Shown one piece after another: positions 1-7,965 of a stretch of DNA of 22,331 nt. Made by a program: the position numbers and the translations under genes. Numbering within the stretch: the first letter of the stretch is position 1; each line of letters starts with the position of its first letter. Source of the stretch: Betaproteobacteria bacterium (GTDB lineage Bacteria; Pseudomonadota; Gammaproteobacteria; Burkholderiales; SG8-41); the NCBI GenBank assembly GCA_029883965.1, contig JAOUIN010000015.1, forward strand, positions 1 through 22,331. Direction: 5' to 3'. The notes under the pieces are model-generated. The model saw only the letters and a program-made list of their open reading frames with translations, was not told the origin of the DNA and searched no databases.

Positions 1-1524
1 GGCCTCGCGCTGCAGTACGGCGGCGCCTGCCATCTGCGCTTCGACGACACCAATCCGGAAAAAGAAGAGCAGGAATATGTCGATGCCATTCGTGACGTGG
101 TGCACTGGCTGGGTTTCGAGTGGGGCGCACACGGCTATTTTGCCAGCGACTATTTCGGGTTCATGTATGAGGCAGCGGAACACCTGATCAGTGCCGGCCA
201 CGCCTATGTCGATGAGCAGAGCGCCGATGAAATCCGCGCCAATCGCGGCACGCTGACACAGCCGGGCAAGCCCGGGCCGTGGCGCGACCGGCCGGCAGCC
301 GAATCCCTATCGCGCCTGCGCGAGATGCGCGCCGGCAAACATGCCGAAGGCGCAATGGTCGTTCGCGCAAAAATCGACATGGCCTCGCCCAACATCAACC
401 TGCGCGATCCGGCAATCTACCGCATCCGCAAAGCAAGCCACCATCGCACCGGCGATGCCTGGTGCATTTATCCGATGTATACCTACGCCCATCCGGTCGA
501 GGACGCACTTGAACAGATCACGCATTCGCTGTGCACGCTGGAGTTCGAAGATCAGCGGCCGTTCTACGACTGGCTGCTCGGCAAACTCGCCGATGGCGGC
601 CTGCTCGCGCGGCCGCTGCCGCAGCAGATTGAATTCGCACGCCTGAATCTGACCTACGTCGTGCTGTCCAAGCGCAAGTTGATCCAACTGGTTGAGGAGA
701 AACACGTTGACGGCTGGGATGATCCGCGCATGCCGACACTGGTCGGCGCGCGGCGTCGCGGCTACACCCCGGAAGGCATCCGGCAGTTCGCCGAGCGCAT
801 CGGCGTCTCCAAATCCGATTCGTGGATCGACTACTCAGTGCTCGAGGACTGCATGCGCGAGCATCTGAATGAAGTTGCCGAGCGCCGCATCGCCGTGCTC
901 GATCCGGTGAAACTGATCATCACCAACTACCCCGAGGGAAAACAGGAAGACTGCTTTGCCCCCAACCATCCTCAGCGCCCGGATCTGGGCAAGCGCACGG
1001 TGCCGCTGTCGCGTGAACTGTGGATCGAGCGCGAGGATTTCAGCGAGAACCCGCCCAAAGGTTATTTCCGGCTGTTCCCCGGCAACAACGTGCGGCTGCG
1101 TTACGGCTATGTCGTCAAATGCACCGGTTGCGACAAGGATGCAGCGGGCAACGTCACCGCGGTGCATTGCGAATATATTCCCGAAACCAAGTCGGGCACA
1201 GCCGGCGCCGACTCGGTCAAGGTCAAAGGCAATATCCACTGGATCAGCGCTGCGCACGCCGGCGCCGCCGAAGTCCGGCTCTACGACCGGCTGTTCAAGA
1301 CCGAACATCCAGGCACCGGCGATCGCGACTTCCTGCTCGACCTGAACACCAAATCGCGTCGCGTCATTACCGCACAACTGGAACCGGCGCTGCGCGATGC
1401 GCCGCCGGAAGCACGCTACCAGTTTGAACGTCACGGATATTTCATTGCCGACCGCAATGACAGCAAACCCGGCGCGCCGGTGTTCAACCGCACAGTGACG
1501 CTGCGAGACTCGTGGGTCAAATAA
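1..1524 (+). CDS. glnS: Glutaminyl-tRNA synthetase, 3' part (5' end outside window)
   Basis: Class I aminoacyl-tRNA synthetase that charges tRNA-Gln with glutamine in the cytoplasm. The frame is open from base 1, so the gene continues to the left. The first codons already read as the GlnRS catalytic core (HLRFDDTNPEKEEQEYVDAI), so the first in-frame ATG at 97 is internal. The KMSKS-type loop appears as VLSKRKL, followed by the conserved DGWDDPRMPT segment. The C-terminal half is the beta-barrel anticodon-binding region, including GYFRLFPGNNVRLRYGYVVKC. The visible part is 507 residues against about 550 for the E. coli enzyme, so roughly 50 residues including the HIGH motif are missing. The presence of glnS argues against an organism that relies only on indirect Gln-tRNA formation. 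The next gene starts 25 bases downstream on the same strand. Confidence 0.97.
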   Translation, partial: GLALQYGGACHLRFDDTNPEKEEQEYVDAIRDVVHWLGFEWGAHGYFASDYFGFMYEAAEHLISAGHAYVDEQSADEIRANRGTLTQPGKPGPWRDRPAAESLSRLREMRAGKHAEGAMVVRAKIDMASPNINLRDPAIYRIRKASHHRTGDAWCIYPMYTYAHPVEDALEQITHSLCTLEFEDQRPFYDWLLGKLADGGLLARPLPQQIEFARLNLTYVVLSKRKLIQLVEEKHVDGWDDPRMPTLVGARRRGYTPEGIRQFAERIGVSKSDSWIDYSVLEDCMREHLNEVAERRIAVLDPVKLIITNYPEGKQEDCFAPNHPQRPDLGKRTVPLSRELWIEREDFSENPPKGYFRLFPGNNVRLRYGYVVKCTGCDKDAAGNVTAVHCEYIPETKSGTAGADSVKVKGNIHWISAAHAGAAEVRLYDRLFKTEHPGTGDRDFLLDLNTKSRRVITAQLEPALRDAPPEARYQFERHGYFIADRNDSKPGAPVFNRTVTLRDSWVK

Positions 1525-1549
1525 GCCACTTCAACACAGGGATCATGTC

Positions 1550-2302
1550 ATGAGCACAAAAACCGCAATCATCACCGGTGCCGGCAGCGGCATCGGCAAG
1601 GCCACCGCACTGGCCTTCCTCAAAGACGGCTGGAATGTCGCGCTGGTCGGCCGGCGTGCAAACGTATTGGACGAAGCGCTCGCCGAAGCCGGATCGGACG
1701 CCGCGCGCGGCCTCGCTGTGCCGACCGACGTGTCCGATCCGCAATCCGTGAGCGCGTTGTTTGATGCTGTCAAGAAGCGTTTCGGCCGCATCGATGCGCT
1801 GTTCAACAATGCCGGACTCAACGCCCCGGGCGTGCCCTTCGAAGAACTGCCTTACGAGAAATGGAAGGCGGTGGTCGACGTCAACCTCAGCGGCTCTTTC
1901 CTCTGCGCGCAGGCGGCGTTCCGCGTGATGAAGGACCAGAGCCCGCAGGGCGGACGCATCATCAACAACGGCTCGATCTCGGCCCACGCACCGCGCCCGG
2001 ACTCGGCACCGTACACCGCATCCAAACACGGCGTCTCGGGGCTCACCCGCACGATGTCACTCGACGGCCGCAAATACGGCATCGCCGTGTGCCAGGTGGA
2101 TGTCGGCAACGCGATGACCGAACTGGCGGCGCGCATGGCCAAGGGCGTCAAGCAGGCCGACGGCACGGTCAAGGCCGAGCCCATGATCGACGTGAAGGAT
2201 GTCGCCCGGTCGGTGCTGTTCATGGCCAACCAGCCGCCGGGCGTCAACATCTACCACCTGATGGTGATGGCGACCAATATGCCCTACGCCGGGCGTGGCT
2301 GA
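1550..2302 (+). CDS. SDR-family NAD(P)-dependent oxidoreductase
   Basis: Classical short-chain dehydrogenase/reductase of 250 residues, the usual length for the family. The Rossmann cofactor motif TGAGSGIG is at residues 9-16, NNAG at 86-89, the catalytic Asn near 112, Ser near 142 (NGSISA) and the YxxxK pair Tyr155/Lys159 (YTASK). The substrate cannot be read from the sequence. The ATG at 1550 follows an AGGGA-type ribosome site, and an out-of-frame ATG lies at 1545. It is 25 bases behind glnS on the same strand and may be co-transcribed with it, though no functional link is evident. The hairpin at 2311-2342 ends the unit. Confidence 0.93.
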   Translation: MSTKTAIITGAGSGIGKATALAFLKDGWNVALVGRRANVLDEALAEAGSDAARGLAVPTDVSDPQSVSALFDAVKKRFGRIDALFNNAGLNAPGVPFEELPYEKWKAVVDVNLSGSFLCAQAAFRVMKDQSPQGGRIINNGSISAHAPRPDSAPYTASKHGVSGLTRTMSLDGRKYGIAVCQVDVGNAMTELAARMAKGVKQADGTVKAEPMIDVKDVARSVLFMANQPPGVNIYHLMVMATNMPYAGRG

Positions 2303-2310
2303 CGGACAAA

Positions 2311-2342
2311 AATACCAATAAAATCAAATATTTATTGGTATT
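2311..2342. terminator. AT-rich bidirectional terminator hairpin
   Basis: Two perfect 12-base arms, AATACCAATAAA (2311-2322) and TTTATTGGTATT (2331-2342), enclose an 8-base loop between the convergent SDR gene and ettA. The right arm touches the first base of the ettA stop codon (TGA on the minus strand at 2344-2342). The region is very AT-rich for this genome. The perfect pairing and convergent position support a shared terminator, although there is no separate U-tract beyond the A/T bases inside the arms. Confidence 0.7.
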
Positions 2343-4006
2343 CAGCTCTTCAAGGGCTTGAACCGCAGGCGCTTGGGCTTGGCACCCTCTTCACCCAGGC
2401 GCTTTTTCTTGTCAGCCTCGTATTCCTGGTAGTTGCCGGCAAAGAACGTGGCCTGCGACTCGCCTTCGAACGCGAGGATGTGCGTCGCGATGCGGTCAAG
2501 AAACCAGCGATCGTGCGAAATCACCAGCACGCAGCCGGCGAATTCGAGCAGCGCATCTTCGAGCGCGCGCAGCGTTTCCACATCAATGTCGTTCGATGGT
2601 TCGTCGAGCAGCAGCACGTTGGCGCCGGTGAGCAGCGTCTGTGCGAGATGCAACCGGCCGCGCTCACCACCGGACAGCGTGCCGACTTTCTTCTGCTGGT
2701 CCTGTCCCTTGAAGTTGAAGCGCCCGAGGTAGGCGCGCGACGGCATTTCGAATTTGCCGACATTGATGATGTCGCGCCCGCCGGAAATCGCCTCCCACGC
2801 CGTCTTGTCATTGGGCAGGGCGTCGCGCGACTGGTCCACCATCGCCAGCTTCACCGTGGAGCCGATGACGATTTCGCCGGAATCCGGCTTCTCCTTGCCG
2901 CTGATCATGCGGAACAGCGTCGACTTGCCGGCGCCGTTGGGCCCGATGATGCCGACGATCGCGCCCGGCGGAATCGAAAACGACAGCTTGTCGATCAGCA
3001 ACCGGTCGCCGTAACCCTTGGACACGTTTTTGAACTCGATCACGCTGTCGCCAAGACGGTCGGCGACCGGGATGAAAATCTCCTGCGTCTCGCTGCGTTT
3101 CTGGTAATCGTATGAGGACAGTTCCTCGAAGCGCGCAATCCGCGCTTTCGATTTCGCCTGCCGGCCTTTCGGGTTCTGGCGTACCCATTCGAGCTCTTTC
3201 TTCAGCGCCTTCTGCCGCGCCGACTCGGTAGCCTCTTCCTGCTTCAGGCGCTCCTCTTTCTGTTCCAGCCACGAGCTGTAGTTGCCCTTCCACGGTATGC
3301 CGTGGCCGCGGTCGAGTTCGAGTATCCACTCCGCCGCATTGTCGAGGAAGTAGCGGTCATGGGTCACCGCCACCACCGTGCCTGGAAAACGCAGCAGGAA
3401 CTGCTCCAGCCAGTCGACGCTTTCGGCATCCAGATGGTTGGTCGGTTCGTCGAGCAGAAGCATGTCCGGTTTGGACAGCAGCAGCCGGCACAATGCGACG
3501 CGGCGTTTTTCGCCACCGGATAGCTTGTCAATTTTGGCATCCCACGGCGGCAGGCGCAGCGCATCCGCAGCGATATCCAGCTGATGCCCGGTGTCAGAAC
3601 CGGCATTGGCAATCATCGCCTCGTACTTGGCCTGCTCTGCCGCGAGTTTGTCGAAATCGGCATCGGGTTCGGCGTACGCGGCGTAGATCTCGTCGAGCTT
3701 GGCCTGCGCCTGGAACACTTCGCCCAGGCCTTCTTCCACGGCCTCGCGCACGGTCTGCTTGGGATCGAGCTGCGGTTCCTGGGGCAGAAAACCGATGTTC
3801 AGATTCGGCATCGGGGTTGCTTCGCCGTCGTACTCCTTGTCCACACCCGCCATGATTTTCAGCAGGCTCGATTTACCCGAACCGTTGAGACCGAGCACGC
3901 CAATCTTCGCGCCGGGGAAAAACGACAGGGAGATGTCCTTGAGGATCACTCGTTTGGGCGGCACCATCTTGCTCACCCGGTTCATCGTCATTACATACTG
4001 AGCCAT
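2342..4006 (-). CDS. ettA: Energy-dependent translational throttle protein EttA (ABC-F ATPase)
   Basis: Soluble ABC-F protein that binds the ribosomal E site and gates entry of initiating ribosomes into elongation according to the ATP/ADP ratio. It carries two ABC ATPase domains. The first has Walker A GLNGSGKS near residues 39-46, signature LSGGEKRRVALCRLL and Walker B LLLDEPTNHLD. The second has GPNGAGKST, LSGGERGRLHLAQTL and LLLDEPSNDID. Between them is the Lys/Glu/Arg-rich helical P-site tRNA interaction linker (KEERLKQEEATESARQKALK). There are no membrane segments. The start at 4006 gives MAQYVMTMNRVSK and 554 residues, matching the roughly 555 of E. coli EttA. The frame stays open to 4144, but the added 46 residues do not fit the family and would run into the divergent promoter. 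Confidence 0.96.
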   Translation of the reverse strand: MAQYVMTMNRVSKMVPPKRVILKDISLSFFPGAKIGVLGLNGSGKSSLLKIMAGVDKEYDGEATPMPNLNIGFLPQEPQLDPKQTVREAVEEGLGEVFQAQAKLDEIYAAYAEPDADFDKLAAEQAKYEAMIANAGSDTGHQLDIAADALRLPPWDAKIDKLSGGEKRRVALCRLLLSKPDMLLLDEPTNHLDAESVDWLEQFLLRFPGTVVAVTHDRYFLDNAAEWILELDRGHGIPWKGNYSSWLEQKEERLKQEEATESARQKALKKELEWVRQNPKGRQAKSKARIARFEELSSYDYQKRSETQEIFIPVADRLGDSVIEFKNVSKGYGDRLLIDKLSFSIPPGAIVGIIGPNGAGKSTLFRMISGKEKPDSGEIVIGSTVKLAMVDQSRDALPNDKTAWEAISGGRDIINVGKFEMPSRAYLGRFNFKGQDQQKKVGTLSGGERGRLHLAQTLLTGANVLLLDEPSNDIDVETLRALEDALLEFAGCVLVISHDRWFLDRIATHILAFEGESQATFFAGNYQEYEADKKKRLGEEGAKPKRLRFKPLKS

Positions 4007-4143
4007 GTTGCAGTCTTCTGAAAAGGTGATTGAAAAGGAAGCCCCGAGGATAGCCGAAAGTCGCGTCAGTGTGAGCGCGGACGCCATTCGGAGATAATGC
4101 GCGTACGACAACGAGCCCGACTTTCTGGCGCAGGAGCCCCGCA
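4007..4143. promoter_or_regulatory. Divergent intergenic region between ettA and the AMDase-like gene
   Basis: This 137-base spacer separates two divergent genes and so should hold promoters for both. A Shine-Dalgarno-like AGGAG lies a few bases before the ATG at 4144. I cannot pick out a convincing operator or -35/-10 pair. Confidence 0.4.
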
Positions 4144-4890
4144 ATGAACGTAATCAGCCCTTGGCTGCACCTCGGTTATATCATTCCGCATCTTTACACC
4201 GACATGGACGCGTACCAGTTCTACCGGGTCGCGCCCGACGGCATGATGCTGGTCACCACGGGGCTCAACCTGAAGGAATACAGTCTCGCCGCGGTGGAGT
4301 CCGAACTGCCCGCCCTGTGGCGCGCGTTCGATCTGCTCAAAAACAAGAACGTGGACCGCATCGCGCTGAGCGGGGTGCCGGTCGCGTCCGCGCTCGGGCG
4401 CAAGAAAATGCTGGAGATCCTGGCCGAAGCAAGTCAGCGCACCGGGATTCCCTGCGACACCGACCTCGAGGCGCATATCGCGACATTGCAGCACTTTGGC
4501 GTCACCAAACTGGCGCTCGCGACGCGCTGGCCGGATGCCGTCAATACCGCGCTGAGCAACTACCTGAAGGAAGCCGGCATCGAAGTGGTGTCATTGCGCG
4601 CACGGGGCCGCAACCTCGACCAGAACAAGGTTTCGAGCCCGCTCGCGGATCATGAACTCGCGCTCGAACTGGGCTCGCAGGCCCTGCGCGATGCCCCTGA
4701 CGCGCAGGCCCTGCTGCTGCCGGGTGGCCTGTGGTACGCCATTTACGCTGTACCGCTGCTCGAAGCGGAATTCGGAAAGCCGGTGTTGCTCAACATCCTG
4801 TCAACGACCTGGGCCGCACTCTATGCCGCGCCGCAACCGCTACAACAGAAACCCGACCCGCGCTGGGGCAAGGTGCTGAGCAGCGTCTGA
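4144..4890 (+). CDS. Arylmalonate decarboxylase/maleate isomerase-like protein lacking the catalytic Cys
   Basis: A 248-residue member of the Asp/Glu racemase superfamily, closest by eye to arylmalonate decarboxylase (AMDase) and maleate cis-trans isomerases. Recognisable segments are ALATRWPDAVN (residues 125-134) and the C-terminal LLLPGGLWYAIYAVPLLEAE (about 190-209), which line up with AMDase segments around Tyr126 and Cys188. The AMDase Cys188 position is Pro193 here (P-G-G instead of C-G-G). The dioxyanion-hole region around AMDase Gly74 reads SGVPVAS with no Thr/Ser pair. The only cysteine is Cys104, away from both sites. It is therefore either a non-classical enzyme or a binding protein, and I would not assign AMDase activity. 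AGGAG precedes the ATG. A VOC protein follows 46 bases later and is probably co-transcribed. Confidence 0.8.
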   Translation: MNVISPWLHLGYIIPHLYTDMDAYQFYRVAPDGMMLVTTGLNLKEYSLAAVESELPALWRAFDLLKNKNVDRIALSGVPVASALGRKKMLEILAEASQRTGIPCDTDLEAHIATLQHFGVTKLALATRWPDAVNTALSNYLKEAGIEVVSLRARGRNLDQNKVSSPLADHELALELGSQALRDAPDAQALLLPGGLWYAIYAVPLLEAEFGKPVLLNILSTTWAALYAAPQPLQQKPDPRWGKVLSSV

Positions 4891-4936
4891 ACACAAGTTT
4901 CGGTATTTTTCTTCACCACTTTCTGTGGAGCAATGC

Positions 4937-5350
4937 ATGCAAAAGAATAACTACAAGCTCCGGCATATCGCGCTTTCCGTGCCGGATGTCCCCGCCGCCC
5001 AAAAATTCTTCGAAGACGCGTTTGGCATGACCAAGGCCGGCGATGCGCAGAACGGCGTTCACATGACCGACGGCATAATGAACATCGCGCTGCTCGCCAA
5101 AGGCGGCAAAGCGCCCGGTGTGCCACACGAACCGTTCTATGGAATCATGCACTTCGGCCTGTGGGTCGACGACCTTGCGCAAGCCGAGGAACAAGTCAAA
5201 GCCGCGGGCGCCACCCATTTCGCCGGCCGTCCACCCGACACGCCCAACAGCTACTATGAAGTGAAGTACCGCGACCCCACCGGCATGGTGTTCGATATCA
5301 CGGCGAGCGGCTGGAAGGGCGCGGTCAAGAACGTCAAACCAGAGGGGTAG
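4937..5350 (+). CDS. VOC-superfamily (glyoxalase/extradiol dioxygenase-like) protein
   Basis: A 137-residue single-module vicinal-oxygen-chelate protein with a beta-alpha-beta-beta-beta pattern. It opens with KLRHIALSVPDVPAAQKFFED and ends with YRDPTGMVFDITASGW, typical of glyoxalase I-like folds. Possible metal ligands are His10, His72 (GIMHFGLWVDD) and an acidic residue in the final strands. The substrate is unknown. The ATG at 4937 is preferred because GGAG (4927-4930) sits at proper spacing before it. A GTG at 4925 would add four residues but has no ribosome site. It probably shares a transcript with the AMDase-like gene upstream. Confidence 0.88.
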   Translation: MQKNNYKLRHIALSVPDVPAAQKFFEDAFGMTKAGDAQNGVHMTDGIMNIALLAKGGKAPGVPHEPFYGIMHFGLWVDDLAQAEEQVKAAGATHFAGRPPDTPNSYYEVKYRDPTGMVFDITASGWKGAVKNVKPEG

Positions 5351-5370
5351 CGTTTTCTGGTTCGGTTGAG

Positions 5371-5385
5371 ACCCGGAACCCGGGT
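5371..5385 (+). terminator. Small GC hairpin after the VOC gene
   Basis: ACCCGG (5371-5376) and CCGGGT (5380-5385) pair around a 3-base loop, 21 bases beyond the VOC stop codon. No strong T-run follows, so this is at best a weak or Rho-assisted terminator. Apart from this hairpin and the receptor remnant at 5521-5712, I see nothing coding in 5351-5754. Confidence 0.35.
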
Positions 5386-5520
5386 TGTCCGCTACCGACC
5401 CGTTCCTGACAGTCGCGTTTTCCGAGAACGTAATTTTAACCAGCCATTGGCCCTGGCGCTGTTTCACTGCACCTTGTCGTTGCAGGAATGACTGGGCGGG
5501 GTGCCCACGCATATTTTCTG

Positions 5521-5712
5521 CTAATCAAGTTTCACCCCGGCGCGCTTCACGACTTCGGCCCTTTTGACCGTTTCCTTCCGGATGTGCACGGCGAACTGTT
5601 CGGAAGTACCGCCGACGACCTCGACGCGGAGTCCGGTAAGCTTTTCCCCGACGGGAGACGATGCCAGCGCCTCGTTCGTTTCCGCATTGAGCCGGTTGGG
5701 TGTGGCCTGCAA
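5521..5712 (-). pseudogene. C-terminal remnant of a Bug/TctC-family TTT solute receptor
   Basis: The minus-strand frame reads RLNAETNEALAS, then EVVGGTSEQFAVHIRKE, then AEVVKRAGVKLD before a TAG at 5521. This is the standard ending of Bug (TctC) periplasmic receptors of tripartite tricarboxylate transporters. About 60 of roughly 320 residues remain, with no signal peptide and no ligand-binding core. It lies immediately downstream of the CoA transferase and in exactly the same frame, separated by that gene's TAG at 5755-5757 and 14 intervening codons up to the TTG at 5712. The sequence between is low-complexity (R-P-L-P-A repeated). I infer that a full Bug gene once followed the CoA transferase and was mostly deleted. 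Confidence 0.85.
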
Positions 5713-5754
5713 GTTGGCGGGAAGTGGACGAATGGCCGGTAGCGGACGCGCAAT

Positions 5755-6945
5755 CTAACTCTCGCGTACCGCCACGACTTTACTGCTGATCATCTGGTCG
5801 ATATCGGCATCGCCGTAACCGATCGACCCCAGCACTTCGCGCGTGTGCTCCCCGACCTGCGGGATATCGATGCGCGTGCCGAAGCGCTCACCGTCCATTT
5901 CGATCGGCAGCACCGGCACCTTGGCTTTTACGCCATTGTTCAAGGTCACCGGCGTCAGGCCGCGGGACGCATTGAGGTGAGGATCGTCGAACAGGTCTTC
6001 GGGCTTGGCGATGGGTGCGAACGGCAGGCCGAGTTTTTCGCACCGATCCATTAGTTCCTGCTTGCCCATCTTGCTGAAGATTTCGGTGACTATGGGCAGA
6101 ATGCGCGGGCGCGCCTCGACGCGCTGCGGATTAGTCTTCAGCACCGGATCGTTGAGCAGATCGGTCAGCCCGAATGATTCGCAGAACACTTTCCACTGCG
6201 TGTCGGTAACTACGCCGACGAACACCAGTTCGCCGTCGCGGGTCTTGAAATTGTCATAGAGCGCCCATGCGCGGATGCGATCGGGCATGGGCTTGACCGG
6301 CTGACCGGTCGCAAAACCTTCGAGCATGTGCTGTGCAACGAGGAAGGCATTGTTCTCGAACAGCGCGCTCTGCACATACTGGCCATTGCCGGTGGCATGA
6401 CGCTGGTTCAGCGCCGCGAGGATCGCCACTGCGCCGAACACGCCCCCCATGACATCGTTGACCGAAGCACCTGCACGCAGCGGCCCGAAGCGCCCGCCGG
6501 TCATGTAGGCGAGGCCGCCCATCATCTGCACCACTTCGTCGAGTCCGGTGCGATGATCGTACGGACCCGGCAGGAAGCCTTTCAGTGAACAGTAGATGAT
6601 TTCCGGCTTCAGTTTTTTCAGTGCCGCGTAACCGAAGCCGAGCTTGTCCATCGCGCCGGGCCGGAAATTTTCGATGACCACATCAGCGCTGCCAATCAGC
6701 TTCAGCACCAGCTCGCGGCCCTGGTCGGCCTTCAGGTCCACCGCAATGCTTTTCTTGTTGCGGTTGTAGGTCGGAAAAAATCCCGCACCCGAGGCGGTCA
6801 GCTTGCGCGTGTGGTCGCCGTCCAGCGGCTCGACCTTGATGACTTCGGCACCGAGGTCGGCCAATACCAGGCCGCAGGTCGGGCCCATGACAACGTGGCA
6901 GAACTCGATGACGCGGATGCCTGCGAGAGGCAGTTGTTGAGACAT
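5755..6945 (-). CDS. CaiB/BaiF-family (class III) CoA transferase
   Basis: Cytoplasmic enzyme that moves CoA between acyl groups through an aspartyl-CoA thioester. At 396 residues it has normal family length. It begins LAGIRVIEFCHVVMGP and continues with LADLGAEVIKVEPLDGD, NRNKKSIAVDLK and ENFRPGAMDKLG, all hallmark segments. The likely catalytic Asp is Asp164 in ASVNDVMGGVFG, matching Asp169 of formyl-CoA transferase. Its ATG is 9 bases beyond the stop of the HMG-CoA-lyase-like gene, so the two are surely one operon. The pairing suggests that one enzyme activates an organic acid as a CoA ester and the other cleaves or forms a C-C bond, but the acid is not identifiable. Its stop codon is followed in frame by a Bug receptor remnant. 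Confidence 0.95.
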   Translation of the reverse strand: MSQQLPLAGIRVIEFCHVVMGPTCGLVLADLGAEVIKVEPLDGDHTRKLTASGAGFFPTYNRNKKSIAVDLKADQGRELVLKLIGSADVVIENFRPGAMDKLGFGYAALKKLKPEIIYCSLKGFLPGPYDHRTGLDEVVQMMGGLAYMTGGRFGPLRAGASVNDVMGGVFGAVAILAALNQRHATGNGQYVQSALFENNAFLVAQHMLEGFATGQPVKPMPDRIRAWALYDNFKTRDGELVFVGVVTDTQWKVFCESFGLTDLLNDPVLKTNPQRVEARPRILPIVTEIFSKMGKQELMDRCEKLGLPFAPIAKPEDLFDDPHLNASRGLTPVTLNNGVKAKVPVLPIEMDGERFGTRIDIPQVGEHTREVLGSIGYGDADIDQMISSKVVAVRES

Positions 6946-6954
6946 GACGAATCC

Positions 6955-7899
6955 TTACCGTTGCTGAGTAGCGGGAACAAAGCCCTTGGTAATGCCCGCA
7001 AGCGGCACGTAGCCGTACAGGGGTTCGCCCGGCATGCCCTCCTCGAGAATCTTGCGCAGCGCCAGCAGTTTCTCCAGATCGATGCCGGTACGCAGGCCCA
7101 TGGCCTCGAGCATGAACACCAGATCCTCGGTAACGATGTTGCCGGATGCACCGGGTGCGAACGGACAGCCGCCGAGCCCGCCCAGCGAACTGTCGAACGT
7201 GGTGACGCCGACTTCCAGCGCTGCAACCACGTTGGCGAGGCCCAGGCCGCGGGTATTGTGCAGGTGCGCGCCCGAGAGATTGTCGCCAATGGCAGCGCGC
7301 ACTTTTTTGAATACGCGACGGATCTGTTCCGGATTGGCGTAACCGGTGGTGTCTGCCAGCCCGACCTCATCGCAACCGGCTTCCACCGATGCCACGGCCA
7401 TGCGCACCACCTCGTCTTCACTCACCGCGCCTTCGAGTGTGCAGCCGAACACCGTGGACAGGCCGGATTCGATCACCGGGCGCTTGCCCTGCGGCAGGCT
7501 GTCGCGAAACGCGCAGATCTTTTTCGCACTGGCAATCGCCTCGTCCGGCATCATGCGCACATTGGCGAGGCTGTGGGCCGTCGATACCGAAATCGTCAAC
7601 GTCAGCTTGTGCACGCCGGATTCCATTGCACGCTGAGCGCCCTTGAAGTTCGGTGCCAGCGCGGCCACATTCAGCCCCGGTATCGTCAAGGCATGCGCCA
7701 CGACTTCCGCCGCATCAGCCATCTGCGGAATCAGCTTCGGCGGCACGAACGAGCACACCTCGATTTCGCGCAGACCGGCAGCAGCCGCGGCGCTGATCCA
7801 TTGTTTCTTGTACGCCGTTGGCATGTGGGCCTTGGTGTTCTGCAAACCATCGCGCGGTCCGACTTCGCTGATCAGTACGTCAATATCGTCGTTGTTCAT
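6955..7899 (-). CDS. Hydroxymethylglutaryl-CoA lyase-like (HMGL) enzyme
   Basis: TIM-barrel DRE/HMGL-family enzyme of 314 residues. GPRDGLQ at residues 14-20 supplies the Arg-Asp pair, HLHNTRG gives the metal ligands His212 and His214, and the active-site loop GCPFAPGASGN (244-254) carries Cys245. These are the complete signature of HMG-CoA lyases, which split 3-hydroxy-3-methylglutaryl-CoA into acetoacetate and acetyl-CoA. Paralogues next to CaiB-type transferases in betaproteobacteria may use other 3-hydroxyacyl-CoAs, so I leave the substrate open. It starts at the ATG of MNNDDIDVLISEVGPRDG, with a poor ribosome site. It lies between the selenoprotein gene (66 bases upstream) and the CoA transferase (9 bases downstream). 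Confidence 0.94.
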   Translation of the reverse strand: MNNDDIDVLISEVGPRDGLQNTKAHMPTAYKKQWISAAAAAGLREIEVCSFVPPKLIPQMADAAEVVAHALTIPGLNVAALAPNFKGAQRAMESGVHKLTLTISVSTAHSLANVRMMPDEAIASAKKICAFRDSLPQGKRPVIESGLSTVFGCTLEGAVSEDEVVRMAVASVEAGCDEVGLADTTGYANPEQIRRVFKKVRAAIGDNLSGAHLHNTRGLGLANVVAALEVGVTTFDSSLGGLGGCPFAPGASGNIVTEDLVFMLEAMGLRTGIDLEKLLALRKILEEGMPGEPLYGYVPLAGITKGFVPATQQR

Positions 7900-7965
7900 G
7901 GTTATCCAATGTATACGGCATATACGGCAGTATATTTTTATAAGTTGTTGTTTTTATTAATTATT
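7900..7965 (-). promoter_or_regulatory. AT-rich leader of the HMGL-CaiB genes with tandem 9-mer
   Basis: The 66 bases between the selenoprotein stop and the HMGL start are far more AT-rich than the flanks. They contain a perfect tandem repeat TATACGGCA (7912-7920 and 7921-7929) and a long A/T stretch from 7930 onward. On the minus strand this gives TATAAAAATATAC, a plausible -10 region, followed by two copies of TGCCGTATA just before the start codon. A secondary promoter with a repeated operator is an inference. Confidence 0.45.

Noticed and set aside
4007..4144. 46-residue N-terminal extension of EttA
   Set aside because: The family starts at MAQYVMTM; the extension would overlap the start of the divergent gene and has no homologous segment.
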